Assembly: GCA_003576845.1 (NCBI GenBank)
Contig: QEVJ01000061.1
Coordinates: 1 to 32,882, forward strand
DNA: 32,882 nucleotides
From: Planctomycetota bacterium
GTDB lineage: Bacteria; Planctomycetota; Planctomycetia; Pirellulales; PLA5
Direction of reading: 5' to 3'
The position numbers and the translations under genes are program-made. Below the pieces are notes generated by a model. It was given only the letters and a program-made list of their open reading frames with translations, had not been told where the DNA came from and ran no database searches. This document shows positions 15,916 through 25,443 of the stretch, piece by piece. The stretch's first letter is position 1; each line of letters begins with the position of its first letter.

Positions 15916-17262
15916 ATGTTCAAACGCATCCTCATCGCCAACCGGGGTGAAATCGCGCTGCGGATCATTCGCGCCTGCCGCGAGCTTGGCGTCGAGACGG
16001 TCGTCGTCTACAGCGAGGCCGATCGCGGCGCGGCCTATCTCGATCTCGCCGACGAGGCGTTCTGCGTCGGCCCGGCGAAAGCGGCCGACAGCTACCTGAA
16101 AATCAACAACATCATCAGCGCCGCCGAAGTCGGCAACGTGCAGGCGATCCATCCCGGCTACGGGTTCCTGGCCGAAAATGCCCATTTCGCCGAAATCTGC
16201 CGAAGCTGCAACATCGAGTTCATCGGCCCGCCGCACGAGGCCATGCGGCAATTAGGCGACAAGAACTCGGCCCGAACGCTCGCCCGCGAGGCGAACGTCC
16301 CCGTCGTGCCCGGCAGCGACGGCCTGGTGACGAACGAGCGCGAAGCGGTCGAGATCGCGCACAAAATCGGCTTTCCGGTGCTGATCAAAGCGTCGGCCGG
16401 CGGCGGCGGTCGCGGAATGCGCGTCGCCTCGAACGATCTGACGCTCAAATCGGCTCTGTCGCAAGCCGGCGCGGAAGCGCAAGCCGCCTTCGGCAACGCC
16501 GCCGTCTATCTCGAAAAGTACATCGAGCGTCCGCGCCACGTCGAAGTGCAAATCCTCGCCGACAACCACGGCAACGTCGTCCATCTTTACGAGCGCGACT
16601 GCTCCACCCAGCGGCGGCACCAGAAGCTGATCGAAGAAAGCCCCAGCCCGCGGCTTACGAGCGAAACCCGCGACGCGATGTGCGCGGCCGCCGTGCGATT
16701 GGCGAAGGCCGCCCATTACACCAACGCCGCGACGGTCGAGTTCATCGTCGATCAGACCGGCAACTTCTACTTCATCGAAGTCAACACGCGGATTCAGGTC
16801 GAGCACCCGGTAACCGAAATGGTAACTGGCATCGACCTCATCAAGATGCAGCTTCGCGTCGCCGCCGGCGAGCCGCTGCCATTCTCGCAGAGCGATATCC
16901 AGCACCGCGGCGCGTCGATCGAATGCCGCATCAACGCCGAAGACCCCGCCGCCGGCTTCCGCCCCTGTCCGGGCAAGATCGACCTGTTGATCCCGCCCGG
17001 CGGATTCGGCGTCCGCTTCGATTCGCACGCCTACACGGGCTACACGGTCAGCCCGCACTACGACTCGATGATCGGCAAGCTCATCGTCCACCAGCCGACC
17101 CGCGAACAAGCCATCCGCACGATGCTCCGCGCCCTCGCCGAACTCCGCGTCGACGGCCTAAAAACGACCGTCCCCATCCACCGCGAAATCCTCACCCACA
17201 CCGCGTTCGCGGAAGCCCAAATCGACACGACGTTCGTCGAGCGGACCTGGGGGAAGGCCTAG
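15916..17262 (+). CDS. accC: Biotin carboxylase subunit of acetyl-CoA carboxylase
   Basis: The 448-aa ATP-grasp enzyme carboxylates the biotin on AccB using ATP and bicarbonate. Domain order is normal: N-terminal biotin carboxylase domain ([20 protein letters not shown]), ATP-grasp with the glycine loop [12 protein letters not shown] (lysine 158), catalytic segments HVEVQILAD and [16 protein letters not shown], and the C-terminal domain ending near [11 protein letters not shown]. Length equals the usual 449 or so. The frame is open to 15856, inside the word repeat, but the family N-terminus fixes the ATG at 15916. The carboxyltransferase genes are not in this window. Confidence 0.97.
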   Translation: MFKRILIANRGEIALRIIRACRELGVETVVVYSEADRGAAYLDLADEAFCVGPAKAADSYLKINNIISAAEVGNVQAIHPGYGFLAENAHFAEICRSCNIEFIGPPHEAMRQLGDKNSARTLAREANVPVVPGSDGLVTNEREAVEIAHKIGFPVLIKASAGGGGRGMRVASNDLTLKSALSQAGAEAQAAFGNAAVYLEKYIERPRHVEVQILADNHGNVVHLYERDCSTQRRHQKLIEESPSPRLTSETRDAMCAAAVRLAKAAHYTNAATVEFIVDQTGNFYFIEVNTRIQVEHPVTEMVTGIDLIKMQLRVAAGEPLPFSQSDIQHRGASIECRINAEDPAAGFRPCPGKIDLLIPPGGFGVRFDSHAYTGYTVSPHYDSMIGKLIVHQPTREQAIRTMLRALAELRVDGLKTTVPIHREILTHTAFAEAQIDTTFVERTWGKA

Positions 17263-17351
17263 TTGGCTGGAATGATGTTCACGTCCGTACCTTATCCGGA
17301 GCGAGGTGAGCTTCCTTTGACTTGCCAGTGGTCGGAACGGATAATTGAACC

Positions 17352-17603
17352 ATGGTAGCTCGCGGCGAATTCCTCGAACGGCTGGTCTCTCCGCTAGCCG
17401 ATTGCTTTACGCCAGACGTTGCCCGGCGCGTTGCTGCGCTGCGCGCCGATCCGCGTTTGCAAGCCCGGATCGATGAACTCGCCGACAAGTGCAATGAGGG
17501 CGAGTTGACGGCGGAAGAGCGCGACGAGTACGAGCTTTACGTTCACACCGGCGAAGTCATCGCCCTCTTACAGGCCAAAGCGCGTTCGCTAACCAACGCA
17601 TGA
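17352..17603 (+). CDS. Small acidic protein paired with HNH nuclease
   Basis: An 83-aa, mostly helical, charged protein without signal peptide or membrane segment. The central part (ARIDELADKCNEGELTAEE) and the tail (VIALLQAKARSL) look like helices around an acidic turn. I have no named family for it. It ends four bases before the HNH gene, so the two are probably cotranscribed. An accessory or antitoxin-like role is possible only by position. Confidence 0.7.
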   Translation: MVARGEFLERLVSPLADCFTPDVARRVAALRADPRLQARIDELADKCNEGELTAEERDEYELYVHTGEVIALLQAKARSLTNA

Positions 17604-17607
17604 TGCG

Positions 17608-17982
17608 ATGAACGCTGCGACCCGCGACGCCGTTCGCCGGCGAGCCAACGACTGCTGCGAGTATTGCCGGATCGCCCAGGCTGTCGTGCCCTTCTCGCGG
17701 CATCACGTCGAGCACGTTCGTCCCCGAAAGCATGGTGGGAACGACGAACTCGACAATCTTGCACTCGCTTGCATTCACTGCAATTTGCACAAGGGGCCGA
17801 ATCTGTCCGGCATTGACCCGGAAACAGGTCGGATTGTCGACTTGTTCAGTCCGCGCGATGATGCGTGGAGCCAACATTTCCGGCGGCAGGGTGCAGAAAT
17901 CGTGGGCGTCACTTCGACCGGCCGCGCAACCGTCGTCGTCCTGAACATGAATGCGTTGAGCCGACTGCGCCTTCGCGAATAA
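17608..17982 (+). CDS. HNH endonuclease domain protein
   Basis: A 124-aa protein with a complete HNH/beta-beta-alpha-metal core. It has a zinc-type CxxC pair (C17, C20), the catalytic region RHHVEHVRP (His 32, 33 and 36), KHGGNDELDNLALAC with Asn 50, and a second CxxC (C55, C58) followed by Asn 59. HNH proteins cut DNA with a single metal ion; stand-alone short forms like this are common and their targets usually unknown. No intron, intein or phage genes are nearby. Coupling to the 83-aa gene suggests a two-gene unit. Confidence 0.88.
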   Translation: MNAATRDAVRRRANDCCEYCRIAQAVVPFSRHHVEHVRPRKHGGNDELDNLALACIHCNLHKGPNLSGIDPETGRIVDLFSPRDDAWSQHFRRQGAEIVGVTSTGRATVVVLNMNALSRLRLRE

Positions 17983-18012
17983 CCCGCGGCACGAATTACT
18001 TTCCGCCGACGC

Positions 18013-19872
18013 TCACCACTTCAGCCCAAACTTCGCCCCGTCCGATTGCGACGATAGTCCGCCCTTGAGCGGCTTGGTGGATTTCTTCACCGGCGGCGCG
18101 GGCGGAGCGGCTTCTTCCGCGGCTGCGGCTTCCGCTTCCTCGCGGGCTTTCTTTTCGGCCTCCGTCTCCGGCCGAGCCGAAAGCGCCCGGATCGAAAGCG
18201 CGATCCGCTGCGCCTCCGGGTCGATCGACATGACCTTCGCTTCGACTTCCTGCCCTTCCTGCACGACGTCGCTCGCCCGGAACACGCGCTTGTGCGACAG
18301 CTCGGAAATGTGAACCAGTCCCTCGATGCCCGGCTCGAGCTTGACGAACGCGCCGAAATCCATGATCCGCGACACGGTGCCTTTGACGATCGACAGCGCC
18401 GGGTATTTTTCGGCCGCCTTGTTCCACGGGTTCTCGAACGTGTCGCGATACGACAGGCCGATCTTGCCCGTCGCCGGGTCGATCTTGTCGACGCGGACCT
18501 TCACCTTCTGCCCATCGCCGAGCACCTGGCTCGGATGCTTGATGCGATCCCAGCTCATCTGGCTGATGTGGATCAGCCCGTCGACGCCGCCCAAGTCGAC
18601 GAACGCGCCGAAATCAGTGATTCGCCGCACGACGCCCTCGCGAACCTGGCCCGGCTGAATCTCGGCGAGCAGCTTCGTCTTGGCCTCGGCCTGTTCGCGT
18701 TCGAGCACGGCCCGGCGGCTGAGCACGAGGTTCCGCTTGTCCTCGTTCGCCTCGGTCACGACGCAGGCAAACTTCTGCCCGACGAACTCCTCGAAGTTCT
18801 CGACGCGGTACATCGACACTTGGCTGGCCGGGATAAAGCCGCGAATGCGATTCACCTCGACTTCCAGCCCGCCCTTGTTGTGCCCCGTGACGAACGCCTC
18901 GACGACCAGCCCTTCCACCAGCTCCGACCAATCCTGCACCGCCACCGCCGCCCCTGGCACGGTGATTTCATACAGCCCTTCCTCGGGCAGAAACCGCCGC
19001 ACGACGACGTCGAGCAGCTTGCCGACTTCCGGCAGCGTGGCAAACGTGTGCAGCGGCACGACGCCCTGGTTGCGGCCGCCAAGATCGACGAACACGTCGT
19101 CGCGATGTATTTTGGCCACGCGGCCGCGATGCCGCGAGTCCGGCTCCAGTTCCGGCGCGTTGAGCGGCGCCGACGCTTCGCCGATCATCTCGTCGAGCGA
19201 CACGCCCGCGAGCATCTCGTCGACCTCGTCCTGCAAATCGGTCGGCAGCGGCGTCCGCTCGCGAATGAAGAAATCGTCCGCCACCGTTTCGGCCACCTTC
19301 TTGGCGAGCGTGGGGACGGCCTCGTCGGCTTCGCGCTCTTCGGCGCTGCGTTCGCGCCGCTCGTCCCGATCCGCGCGCTCGCCGCGCTCGCGCTGCGGCT
19401 TGCCATCAGCCGGCGGCGTTTCTTCGGCCACCGGCCCGATGTCCGTCGCTGCTTGTGCTTCCGCAGACGCTCCGCCTTCGGGCGTTTGCGGCGCACCGGC
19501 CGGCCTTCCCGACTTCGCGGCCAGATCGCGCATCGGTCCCGGCATCCCCGGCGAAGGTCGAAACTTCCGCGGCGGGGGCTTCGCTTCCGCCTTGAACCGC
19601 ACGCCGCTCATCCGCTGCGAGCCGATCTTGATGCGTTGCCCGGCGGCGGAGGCCTGCGACTCGCCTTGGCGAGACGCGTTCGTGCCCGTCCCTTCGGTGC
19701 TTGGCTCGGCGACCGGCTCGGCAGGCTGTGCCGCGGCGACCGGCGGTTCGGCGCCGGCGTTTGCGCCCGGAATCGCGGTCGTCGAGGCCGGCTCCACGGT
19801 CGGCCCAGCGCCAGCAGGAGGCTGGCCGGAAGGAGAAACGTTCTCGTCCACGGATGGCACGTCGGTCGTCAT
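18013..19872 (-). CDS. rpsA: Ribosomal protein S1 with long disordered N-terminus
   Basis: A 619-aa RNA-binding protein with four S1 (OB-fold) domains at about residues 245-315, 315-390, 405-480 and 490-565. The last two are the most typical ([22 protein letters not shown] and [11 protein letters not shown] with EGLVHISE). The first 240 residues are low-complexity (Ala/Pro/Glu/Arg) and look disordered, and the last 55 are acidic then basic. It probably recruits mRNA to the 30S subunit; a general S1-type RNA-binding protein is the alternative. The ATG at 19872 is the first sensible start of the frame and has no clear Shine-Dalgarno, as is common for rpsA. It diverges from the 20162 gene. Confidence 0.85.
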   Translation of the reverse strand: MTTDVPSVDENVSPSGQPPAGAGPTVEPASTTAIPGANAGAEPPVAAAQPAEPVAEPSTEGTGTNASRQGESQASAAGQRIKIGSQRMSGVRFKAEAKPPPRKFRPSPGMPGPMRDLAAKSGRPAGAPQTPEGGASAEAQAATDIGPVAEETPPADGKPQRERGERADRDERRERSAEEREADEAVPTLAKKVAETVADDFFIRERTPLPTDLQDEVDEMLAGVSLDEMIGEASAPLNAPELEPDSRHRGRVAKIHRDDVFVDLGGRNQGVVPLHTFATLPEVGKLLDVVVRRFLPEEGLYEITVPGAAVAVQDWSELVEGLVVEAFVTGHNKGGLEVEVNRIRGFIPASQVSMYRVENFEEFVGQKFACVVTEANEDKRNLVLSRRAVLEREQAEAKTKLLAEIQPGQVREGVVRRITDFGAFVDLGGVDGLIHISQMSWDRIKHPSQVLGDGQKVKVRVDKIDPATGKIGLSYRDTFENPWNKAAEKYPALSIVKGTVSRIMDFGAFVKLEPGIEGLVHISELSHKRVFRASDVVQEGQEVEAKVMSIDPEAQRIALSIRALSARPETEAEKKAREEAEAAAAEEAAPPAPPVKKSTKPLKGGLSSQSDGAKFGLKW

Positions 19873-20161
19873 CGGAAGAGCGCAAAAATACCAGGAAGTC
19901 CGCCGGCGTTGCCCCGCCAGCGCGCAACCGCAGCCACACCGCCCGGCGGACCGCGTTCGGATCGAACCTTCAAGTCTACCAACCGCCCAAGCCACGCGGT
20001 AGGGAGTTTCTTCCGCGCCCGCACCCGCACACGGACATTACAGGCCCCAACGCACCCACGCCTCCGGGTGGCGCAATGAACTCTCGCCTCCCTGACTCGC
20101 GGCCGAACGAATCGCTAAACTTAACGGCTCGCCGTGTCCCCACCGATCGACGAGCCACCGC

Positions 20162-20752
20162 GTGACTGCCTTTGACGCCCATTGCTATGGATCTCTCGTC
20201 GCGGCGCTCGTTACCGACGATCGCCTGCCTGCGCTCGACGCCGGCGAACCGAATCGTGCGGCCCGCAAACGGCTCGACGCAATCGCGCCCGAAGCACTCT
20301 TTGACGCGGCGCCGGTTGATCGCGACATGGCCGCGGCCTGCCTCTCCGCCCTCTGGCTGTGGCACGATTTCCTCGACGAGTCGCACGCAATCAGCCAGAC
20401 CATCGACACGCCGACAGGAAGTTTCTGGCACGGCATCATGCACCGTCGCGAGGGCGATTTCGGGAACTCGAAGTATTGGTTTCGCCGCGTGGGCCGGCAT
20501 CCCGTGTTTGGCCCGCTCGCTGCCGCCGCCGCCGAAGAAGCCGCTTCAGCCGAGACCGCCTCGTCGCTGGCCGGCGAGTTTGCGGGCGACCTTGCCGGCG
20601 GCGACTGGGATCCTTTCCGGTTCGTCGATCTGTGCGAGCGGGCGGTGCGGTCCGGCGACGCCCACGACACCGACCTCCTCCGCCGCATCGCCCGGCGGGA
20701 GTGGCAATTGCTGTTCGACCATTGCTACCGCGCGGCGCAAGGGTCGTCCTAG
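20162..20752 (+). CDS. Conserved hypothetical protein with WHGIMHRRE motif
   Basis: A 196-aa soluble protein of unknown function. The most striking stretch is a central WHGIMHRREGDFGNSKYWF followed by RVGRHPVF, rich in His, Arg and aromatic residues and likely a conserved binding or catalytic site. The N- and C-terminal parts look alpha-helical, and the end contains EWQLLFDHCY. No signal peptide or membrane segment is visible. Start is a GTG at 20162. It precedes xseB by 40 bp and may be cotranscribed with it. I believe similar proteins occur in other bacteria but cannot name the family. Confidence 0.75.
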   Translation: MTAFDAHCYGSLVAALVTDDRLPALDAGEPNRAARKRLDAIAPEALFDAAPVDRDMAAACLSALWLWHDFLDESHAISQTIDTPTGSFWHGIMHRREGDFGNSKYWFRRVGRHPVFGPLAAAAAEEAASAETASSLAGEFAGDLAGGDWDPFRFVDLCERAVRSGDAHDTDLLRRIARREWQLLFDHCYRAAQGSS

Positions 20753-20792
20753 CCGCGTTGCACGATCGCGCGTTTGAGAGGAAACTCAGTCC

Positions 20793-21149
20793 GTGAGCAA
20801 CGATCCGTCCACCGCCGAAACGACGCCGACGTTCGAACAGGCGCTGCAATGCCTGGAGCAGATCGTCCGCGAACTCGAAGAGGGCCGCATCGGACTCGCC
20901 GAGGCGATGCAGAAATACGAGCAGGGCGTCGTGCTTCTGCGGCAATGCTACTCAATGCTCGACTCGGCCGAGCAGCGGATCGAATTGCTCACCGGCGTCG
21001 ACGCCGATGGCCGAGCAATCACCGCGGAGTTCGAACACACCGACTCCGCCACCCAAGCCGCCCAAAACCAACCGCGCAGCCGCCGCCGATCGGCAAAAAA
21101 AGAATCCTGCCCGGATCCAACCCCCGAAGGCCCGCAAAGCCTTTTCTAA
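20793..21149 (+). CDS. xseB: Exodeoxyribonuclease VII small subunit
   Basis: A 118-aa protein whose first 70 residues match XseB: FEQALQCLEQIVRELEEGRIGLAEAMQKYEQG, then LLRQCYSMLDSAEQRIELL, two long helices. XseB binds XseA to form the nuclease that degrades single-stranded DNA. The C-terminal 45 residues are an extra basic, proline-containing tail (SRRRSAKK). The GTG start is preceded by GAGAGG at 20776-20781. The large subunit gene, often adjacent, is absent from this window. Confidence 0.92.
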   Translation: MSNDPSTAETTPTFEQALQCLEQIVRELEEGRIGLAEAMQKYEQGVVLLRQCYSMLDSAEQRIELLTGVDADGRAITAEFEHTDSATQAAQNQPRSRRRSAKKESCPDPTPEGPQSLF

Positions 21150-21167
21150 CGGCGAGCCGCATGTCCG

Positions 21168-21286
21168 TTAATCGTGAATGGAAAGTGGTGAATTGTGATT
21201 TGTGAACACAGGCACGCCCTCAGGCCGAAACGCGATTCATTCGTCATTCACAACTCACAATTGACCATTTACGATTCACAATTCAC
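21168..21286. repeat. AT-rich inverted word repeat between xseB and dipeptidase
   Basis: The left arm (about 21168-21206) uses words such as GTGAATTGTGATTTGTGAA. The right arm (about 21245-21286) is an approximate reverse complement (CACAATTGACC, TTTACGATTCACAATTCAC). A spacer of about 38 bases lies between. It belongs to the same style of element as those at 13859, 15746 and 28776 but is built from different words. A C-rich run follows up to the dipeptidase start. Confidence 0.75.
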
Positions 21287-21327
21287 GCCCACACCGCCAT
21301 CTTCCCCGACCCCCGACCCCGAACCCC

Positions 21328-22419
21328 ATGCTCATCTTTGACGCCCACCTTGACCTCGGCATGAACGCCCTCGAATGGAACCGCGATATCTCGCGGCCCG
21401 TCGCCGAGATTCGCGCACGCGAAATTGAGCTGGGCCTGGCCGACAAATCCGACCGCGGCAAGAACACCGTCGCCCTGCCCGACATGCGCCGCGGCCAGGT
21501 CGGCATTTGCGTCGCCACGATGATCGCCCGCGGCTATCCCGGCAAGAGCATGCTCAAGAGCCTGCCGGGTTTTGCCAGTCCCGAGATTGCGTGGGCGATG
21601 ACTCAGGCCCAACTCGCCTTCTACCGCGCGATGGAAGAGCGCGAAGAGATGGCCCAAATCGTCGACCTCGCCGGCCTGCATAAATACGTCGACCTGTGGC
21701 AGCGCGAACCGAGCGACAAGCTGCCCGTGGCATACATCCTGAGCCTCGAAGGCGCCGATTCGATCCTCACGCCGAAGCACCTGGAGCGGGCCTACGCCGC
21801 CGGACTCCGCGCGATCGGTCCCGTCCACTATGGACCCGGTCGCTACGGCCACGGCACGCACAGCACAGGCGGTCTCACGGCCATCGGCCGCGAGCTACTC
21901 GCCGAAATGCGCCGCCTCGGCATCATCCTCGACGCGACGCACCTCTCGGACGAAAGTTTTTGGGAAGCCCTCGAACTCTGGGACGGTCCCATCTGGGCAA
22001 GCCACAACAACTGCCGCGCCCTCGTCCCCGATCAGCGGCAATTCAGCGACGAACAACTCAAAGAACTCATTCGCCGCGGCGCGGTCATCGGCGCGGCGTT
22101 CGATGCCTGGATGCTCGTTCCCGGCTGGGAACGCGGCAAATCCACCCCCGAGTCTTCCGGCGTCTCGATGCGGCACGTCCTCGACCACATCGACCACGTC
22201 TGCCAACTCGCCGGCAACGCTAATCATGCGGCCATCGGCACCGACCTCGACGGCGGCTTCGGTCGCGAGCAATCGCCCGGCGATCTCGACACGATCGCCG
22301 ACTTGCAGCGTATTCCGGGCATGCTCGCCGAACGCGGTTATGCGGCCGCCGACGTCGAGCGAATCGCCCACGGCAACTGGATCGCGTTTCTCGAGCGCGC
22401 CTGGTCGGCCCGCGGATAA
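21328..22419 (+). CDS. Membrane dipeptidase (peptidase family M19)
   Basis: A 363-aa zinc-dependent dipeptidase of the renal dipeptidase family, an amidohydrolase-type barrel. Metal ligands are visible in family order: His7 and Asp9 (DAHLD), Glu141 (LEGAD), His205 (ATHLS), His226 (SHNN) and Asp306 (GTDLDGG). Other hallmarks are GHGTHSTGGLT and the ending HGNWIAFLERAW, as in the family's GGN-like C-terminal segment. Despite the family name there is no signal peptide, so it is probably cytoplasmic. Likely substrates are dipeptides, possibly D-amino-acid-containing or N-acyl amino acids. It is followed 100 bp later by the dehydrogenase-cytochrome fusion, which need not be functionally linked. 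Confidence 0.93.
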   Translation: MLIFDAHLDLGMNALEWNRDISRPVAEIRAREIELGLADKSDRGKNTVALPDMRRGQVGICVATMIARGYPGKSMLKSLPGFASPEIAWAMTQAQLAFYRAMEEREEMAQIVDLAGLHKYVDLWQREPSDKLPVAYILSLEGADSILTPKHLERAYAAGLRAIGPVHYGPGRYGHGTHSTGGLTAIGRELLAEMRRLGIILDATHLSDESFWEALELWDGPIWASHNNCRALVPDQRQFSDEQLKELIRRGAVIGAAFDAWMLVPGWERGKSTPESSGVSMRHVLDHIDHVCQLAGNANHAAIGTDLDGGFGREQSPGDLDTIADLQRIPGMLAERGYAAADVERIAHGNWIAFLERAWSARG

Positions 22420-22519
22420 AGCCTGCTATTGCGAGCATCCGACCGCATTGATACGTTGGGTCCCTGTCGGCGGGATTGGAGTACCGCCGCGGCCCGCACA
22501 CACCAGCGGAGAGAAACGG

Positions 22520-25027
22520 ATGTCTCGCAGCACGCGCAAGCGGTTCGCCACGGTCGTTGCTATCGCTGCATGCACGGCGGTCGCAGCGTGGCAGTGGCCC
22601 CGCGTGCCTCACGCGAACAGCGGCGCGAACGTCACGCTCGTCGCGGCGTCGCAGCCGGTCGTGCCCAAGGCCGGGTTCACGCAACTGCCCCTTCGCGCGG
22701 GCCAGTTCGTTCCGTTCTCGTGCGAAGACGCATTCGACGGCCTGCGCTTCTGGGATCCGCTTTACGTAACGCCGCTGCCCGACGGATCGGGCCGACTCGC
22801 GGTCGTCGAACGCCGCGGCACGATCCAACTCATTTCCCACGCGAACGGCACATTCGCCAAGGAAACGTTGCTCGACATCACCGCCCGCGTCCATCTCTCG
22901 CCGAACGAGGCGGAAGAGGGCCTGCTCGGACTGGCGTTTCATCCGGAGTTTGCTGCGGCCGCGTCGCCGCATCGCGGTGAGTTGTTCGCCTACTACGTCG
23001 CCCGCGGCGCGACGCCGGGAACTAGCACGAACCGCCTGTCTCGCTTTCGCACGGTTGCCGATCGGCTCGACCGCGCCGATCCCGAATCCGAACGAGTGCT
23101 CATCGACCAGCCGCAGCAAGTCCAAGCCCACAACGGCGGCAGCCTGCTGTTCGGCCCCGACGGGTTCCTCTACCTGAGCCTGGGTGACGACGCCCTCTAC
23201 CCGCCGAATCCGAACACCCAAACGATCTATCGCAACCTGTTCTCGGGCATCTTGCGGCTCGACGTGGATTGCCGTGGTGGCGCCGCCAGCCATCCGCCAC
23301 CGCGCCAGCCGCGCGAAGGCCAAACCGCCGGCTACTTCATTCCCCGCGACAACCCGTTCGTCGGCGTGCCCGACGCGCTCGAAGAGTTTTACGCGATCGG
23401 CCTCCGCAATCCGTGGCGGATGGCGTTCGACCGCGCGACCGACCTGCTCTACGCCTCGGACGTCGGCGGCCTCCTGCGCGAGGAAGTGAACCTGATCGCG
23501 CCGGGCAGCAATTGCTGTTGGAACTACGCGGAAGGCACGGTGCGGCTCGGCGCGGACGAACCCGATCCCGATGGTTCTCCCACGACCTCCGCGCACAAAT
23601 CCACGCCGCAGCGAGGAAAGCCGCTGGGCGTCGAAACCTGGCCGCTATTCGAATATCCGCGCGACGCGGCCCATCGCTGCATCATCGGCGGCCACGTCTA
23701 TCGCGGCAAGCAATTCCCGGAGCTCGTCGGCCGCTACGTCTACGCGGACCAGAGCGGCCGCATCTATGCGCTCGAAATAACCGACGGCGGCCGCCGCGCC
23801 GGTGCGAATCGGCTCATCGCCGTTTTGCCCGAGCCCGGCATCGGCATTTCGTCGCTCGGCGAAGACGCCGACGGCGAATTGTATTTTTGTTCGATCGGCG
23901 ACTTGGCCTCCGAGACAGGTCGCGTGTTTCGCCTCCGCCACAATCGCGAATCCGAACGCGACCACTTGCCGCCAACGCTCGCCGAAACGGGCCTGTTCGC
24001 CAACTGGCAAACGCTCGAACCGCAGCCGTTTTTGATGCCTTTCGCCGTCAAAGTCCCGTTCTGGTCCGACGGCGCGGACAAACGGCGATGGGTGGCACTT
24101 CCCGCGGGTGAACGCATCGACGTCGACCCGCACGGCCAACTCCGCTTTCCGCCAGGCACGGTGTTCGTCAAGCATTTCGATCTCGCGACCGACCGGAGAG
24201 CGAATGCGGCCGCTGCGCCGCGGCCGCTCGAAACGCGGATCCTCGTGTGCGACGACCAAGGCGGCGTTTACGGCGCGACGTATCGCTGGTCGAGCGATCG
24301 ACGCGAAGCCCGACTCGTTACGTTCAACGAAATCGAGTCGATTCCGATCCTTCAAGCCGACGGCATGCAAACGGAGCAGACGTGGACTTATCCCGGCCGC
24401 TTCGAGTGCGCCATGTGCCACAACGCGGCCTCGGGCAACGTGCTCGGATTCTCCCTTCGGCAACTCGACCATGTCGCCCGCGGCAACGAGCACGGTAATC
24501 GCGAACCGGAACTCGACCGGCTCATACGGCACGGCTTCGTTTCGGACATGGCTCGCCGGATTCATCCGACGCTGCTCGGTAGTTTGTCGGCGCTCGACGT
24601 TGTCTCGGCCCCGCTCGAGCACCGCGTCCGTTCCTATCTCGACGCGAACTGTTCGTCGTGCCACAACCCGAACACGCGCTTCGCCGCGTTCGATGCTCGC
24701 ATCCAGCGAGGCCTCGGCGAGCAGGGAATCGTTGACGGCGTGGCTTACCACCATTCGGATCGCGGCCCCGACGTGCGGATCGTTCGCCCTGGAAGTATCG
24801 AACTGTCGATGATCTACCATCGGCTGTCGACCGACGATCCGAGCTTGCGCATGCCGCCGCTGGGCAGCACGGTCGTCGACGGGCAGGGCGTGGCGCTAGT
24901 AATCGAGTGGATACTCTCGCTCGCGCCGCCGCCGTACACTCCTCAAACGCCACCGCCCATCGTCGATTCATCGACGGACAAGCCGGCCGAGCGAACCGCC
25001 GAAAGCGACGCGGCGCCGCCAATGTAG
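22520..25027 (+). CDS. PQQ-dependent sugar dehydrogenase fused to diheme cytochrome c domain
   Basis: An 835-aa exported protein. The N-terminus has a signal or anchor segment (about 8-30). Residues about 65-470 form a glucose/sorbosone dehydrogenase-type six-bladed propeller (FGPDGFLYLSLGDD, YAIGLRNPWRMAFD, LIAPGSNCCWNY, GHVYRGKQFPEL). Residues about 485-815 match the HNE_0200/SO2930-type domain with two CxxCH heme sites, CAMCH at 630-634 and CSSCH at 711-715, plus LRMPPLG as a possible axial methionine. The expected role is periplasmic oxidation of a sugar or alcohol with electrons passed to its own hemes. The ATG at 22520 has GGAGAG six bases upstream. The frame is open further upstream only by chance. 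Confidence 0.88.
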   Translation: MSRSTRKRFATVVAIAACTAVAAWQWPRVPHANSGANVTLVAASQPVVPKAGFTQLPLRAGQFVPFSCEDAFDGLRFWDPLYVTPLPDGSGRLAVVERRGTIQLISHANGTFAKETLLDITARVHLSPNEAEEGLLGLAFHPEFAAAASPHRGELFAYYVARGATPGTSTNRLSRFRTVADRLDRADPESERVLIDQPQQVQAHNGGSLLFGPDGFLYLSLGDDALYPPNPNTQTIYRNLFSGILRLDVDCRGGAASHPPPRQPREGQTAGYFIPRDNPFVGVPDALEEFYAIGLRNPWRMAFDRATDLLYASDVGGLLREEVNLIAPGSNCCWNYAEGTVRLGADEPDPDGSPTTSAHKSTPQRGKPLGVETWPLFEYPRDAAHRCIIGGHVYRGKQFPELVGRYVYADQSGRIYALEITDGGRRAGANRLIAVLPEPGIGISSLGEDADGELYFCSIGDLASETGRVFRLRHNRESERDHLPPTLAETGLFANWQTLEPQPFLMPFAVKVPFWSDGADKRRWVALPAGERIDVDPHGQLRFPPGTVFVKHFDLATDRRANAAAAPRPLETRILVCDDQGGVYGATYRWSSDRREARLVTFNEIESIPILQADGMQTEQTWTYPGRFECAMCHNAASGNVLGFSLRQLDHVARGNEHGNREPELDRLIRHGFVSDMARRIHPTLLGSLSALDVVSAPLEHRVRSYLDANCSSCHNPNTRFAAFDARIQRGLGEQGIVDGVAYHHSDRGPDVRIVRPGSIELSMIYHRLSTDDPSLRMPPLGSTVVDGQGVALVIEWILSLAPPPYTPQTPPPIVDSSTDKPAERTAESDAAPPM

Positions 25028-25096
25028 CCCGCCGCGTCGGCGCCCTCGTAAGCATCGCGGAACGCTTCGCGACTGCCGCGACCGCGTAGCGCGCAT

Positions 25097-25132
25097 AAAA
25101 AGGCCCCCGGAAAGGCCATGTCCCAGGGGGGC
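25097..25132 (-). terminator. Intrinsic terminator reading leftward
   Basis: On the minus strand, CCCCTGG pairs with CCGGGGG around a loop of about 12 bases, followed by CC and TTTTT (plus-strand A run 25097-25101). It is oriented for leftward transcripts, either the candidate RNA or a long DUF4350 message. It cannot terminate the plus-strand dehydrogenase gene, because the A run precedes the hairpin in that direction. Confidence 0.55.
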
Positions 25133-25437
25133 AAAGGACACCCTGCATTTCCGGGAGCGATTGGATTCGCTCCGCCCATCCGCCGACCGCTTCCGCCGCG
25201 GCGCTTGGGCGATCGAGTTGTGCTGACGGTCGCGCGGGCTTGACGCCCGCGAGATAATCGAAAAGTACCGCGCGGCCTCCATGCCGGCGGCACCCTTCGC
25301 GGTCCGCAGAAAGACGCAAGCGCCTTCCCCATGCAGACCCATCCACGTGGATTGCTGCCTGTAGGTTGCTGCTCTCGCCTCGCGACGGCGAGCACGCCAT
25401 TGAACGCGGGCCAAATGCCGCGTTGCTCGTGCGTGAG
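25097..25437 (-). ncRNA. Candidate structured RNA, unidentified (~340 nt)
   Basis: The 25028-25639 gap has no credible ORF but holds, on the minus strand, a near-consensus promoter (25444-25472) and a hairpin followed by five U (25097-25132), about 340 nt apart. Stems between them include 25154-25173 (7 bp, GGAGCGA/TCGCTCC), 25233-25251 (7 bp, CGCGGGC/GCCCGCG), a palindrome ATCCACGTGGAT inside a GCAG/CTGC stem near 25332-25357, and a TGCTCGCC/GGCGAG stem near 25375-25396. I looked for tmRNA tRNA-like ends, the RNase P GAGGAAAGTC core and the SRP GGAAGGAAGCAGC loop and saw none. A size and promoter like this fit a housekeeping or regulatory RNA; identity is open. Confidence 0.45.
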
Positions 25438-25443
25438 GCCGGG

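Noticed and set aside
18292-20079. Long plus-strand open frame opposite rpsA
   Set aside because: The minus-strand S1 domains are unmistakable; the plus frame is low-complexity Arg-rich shadow translation.
25097-25437. Identity of the candidate RNA as tmRNA, RNase P RNA or SRP RNA
   Set aside because: The diagnostic sequence cores of these RNAs were looked for on both strands and not found; none is claimed.
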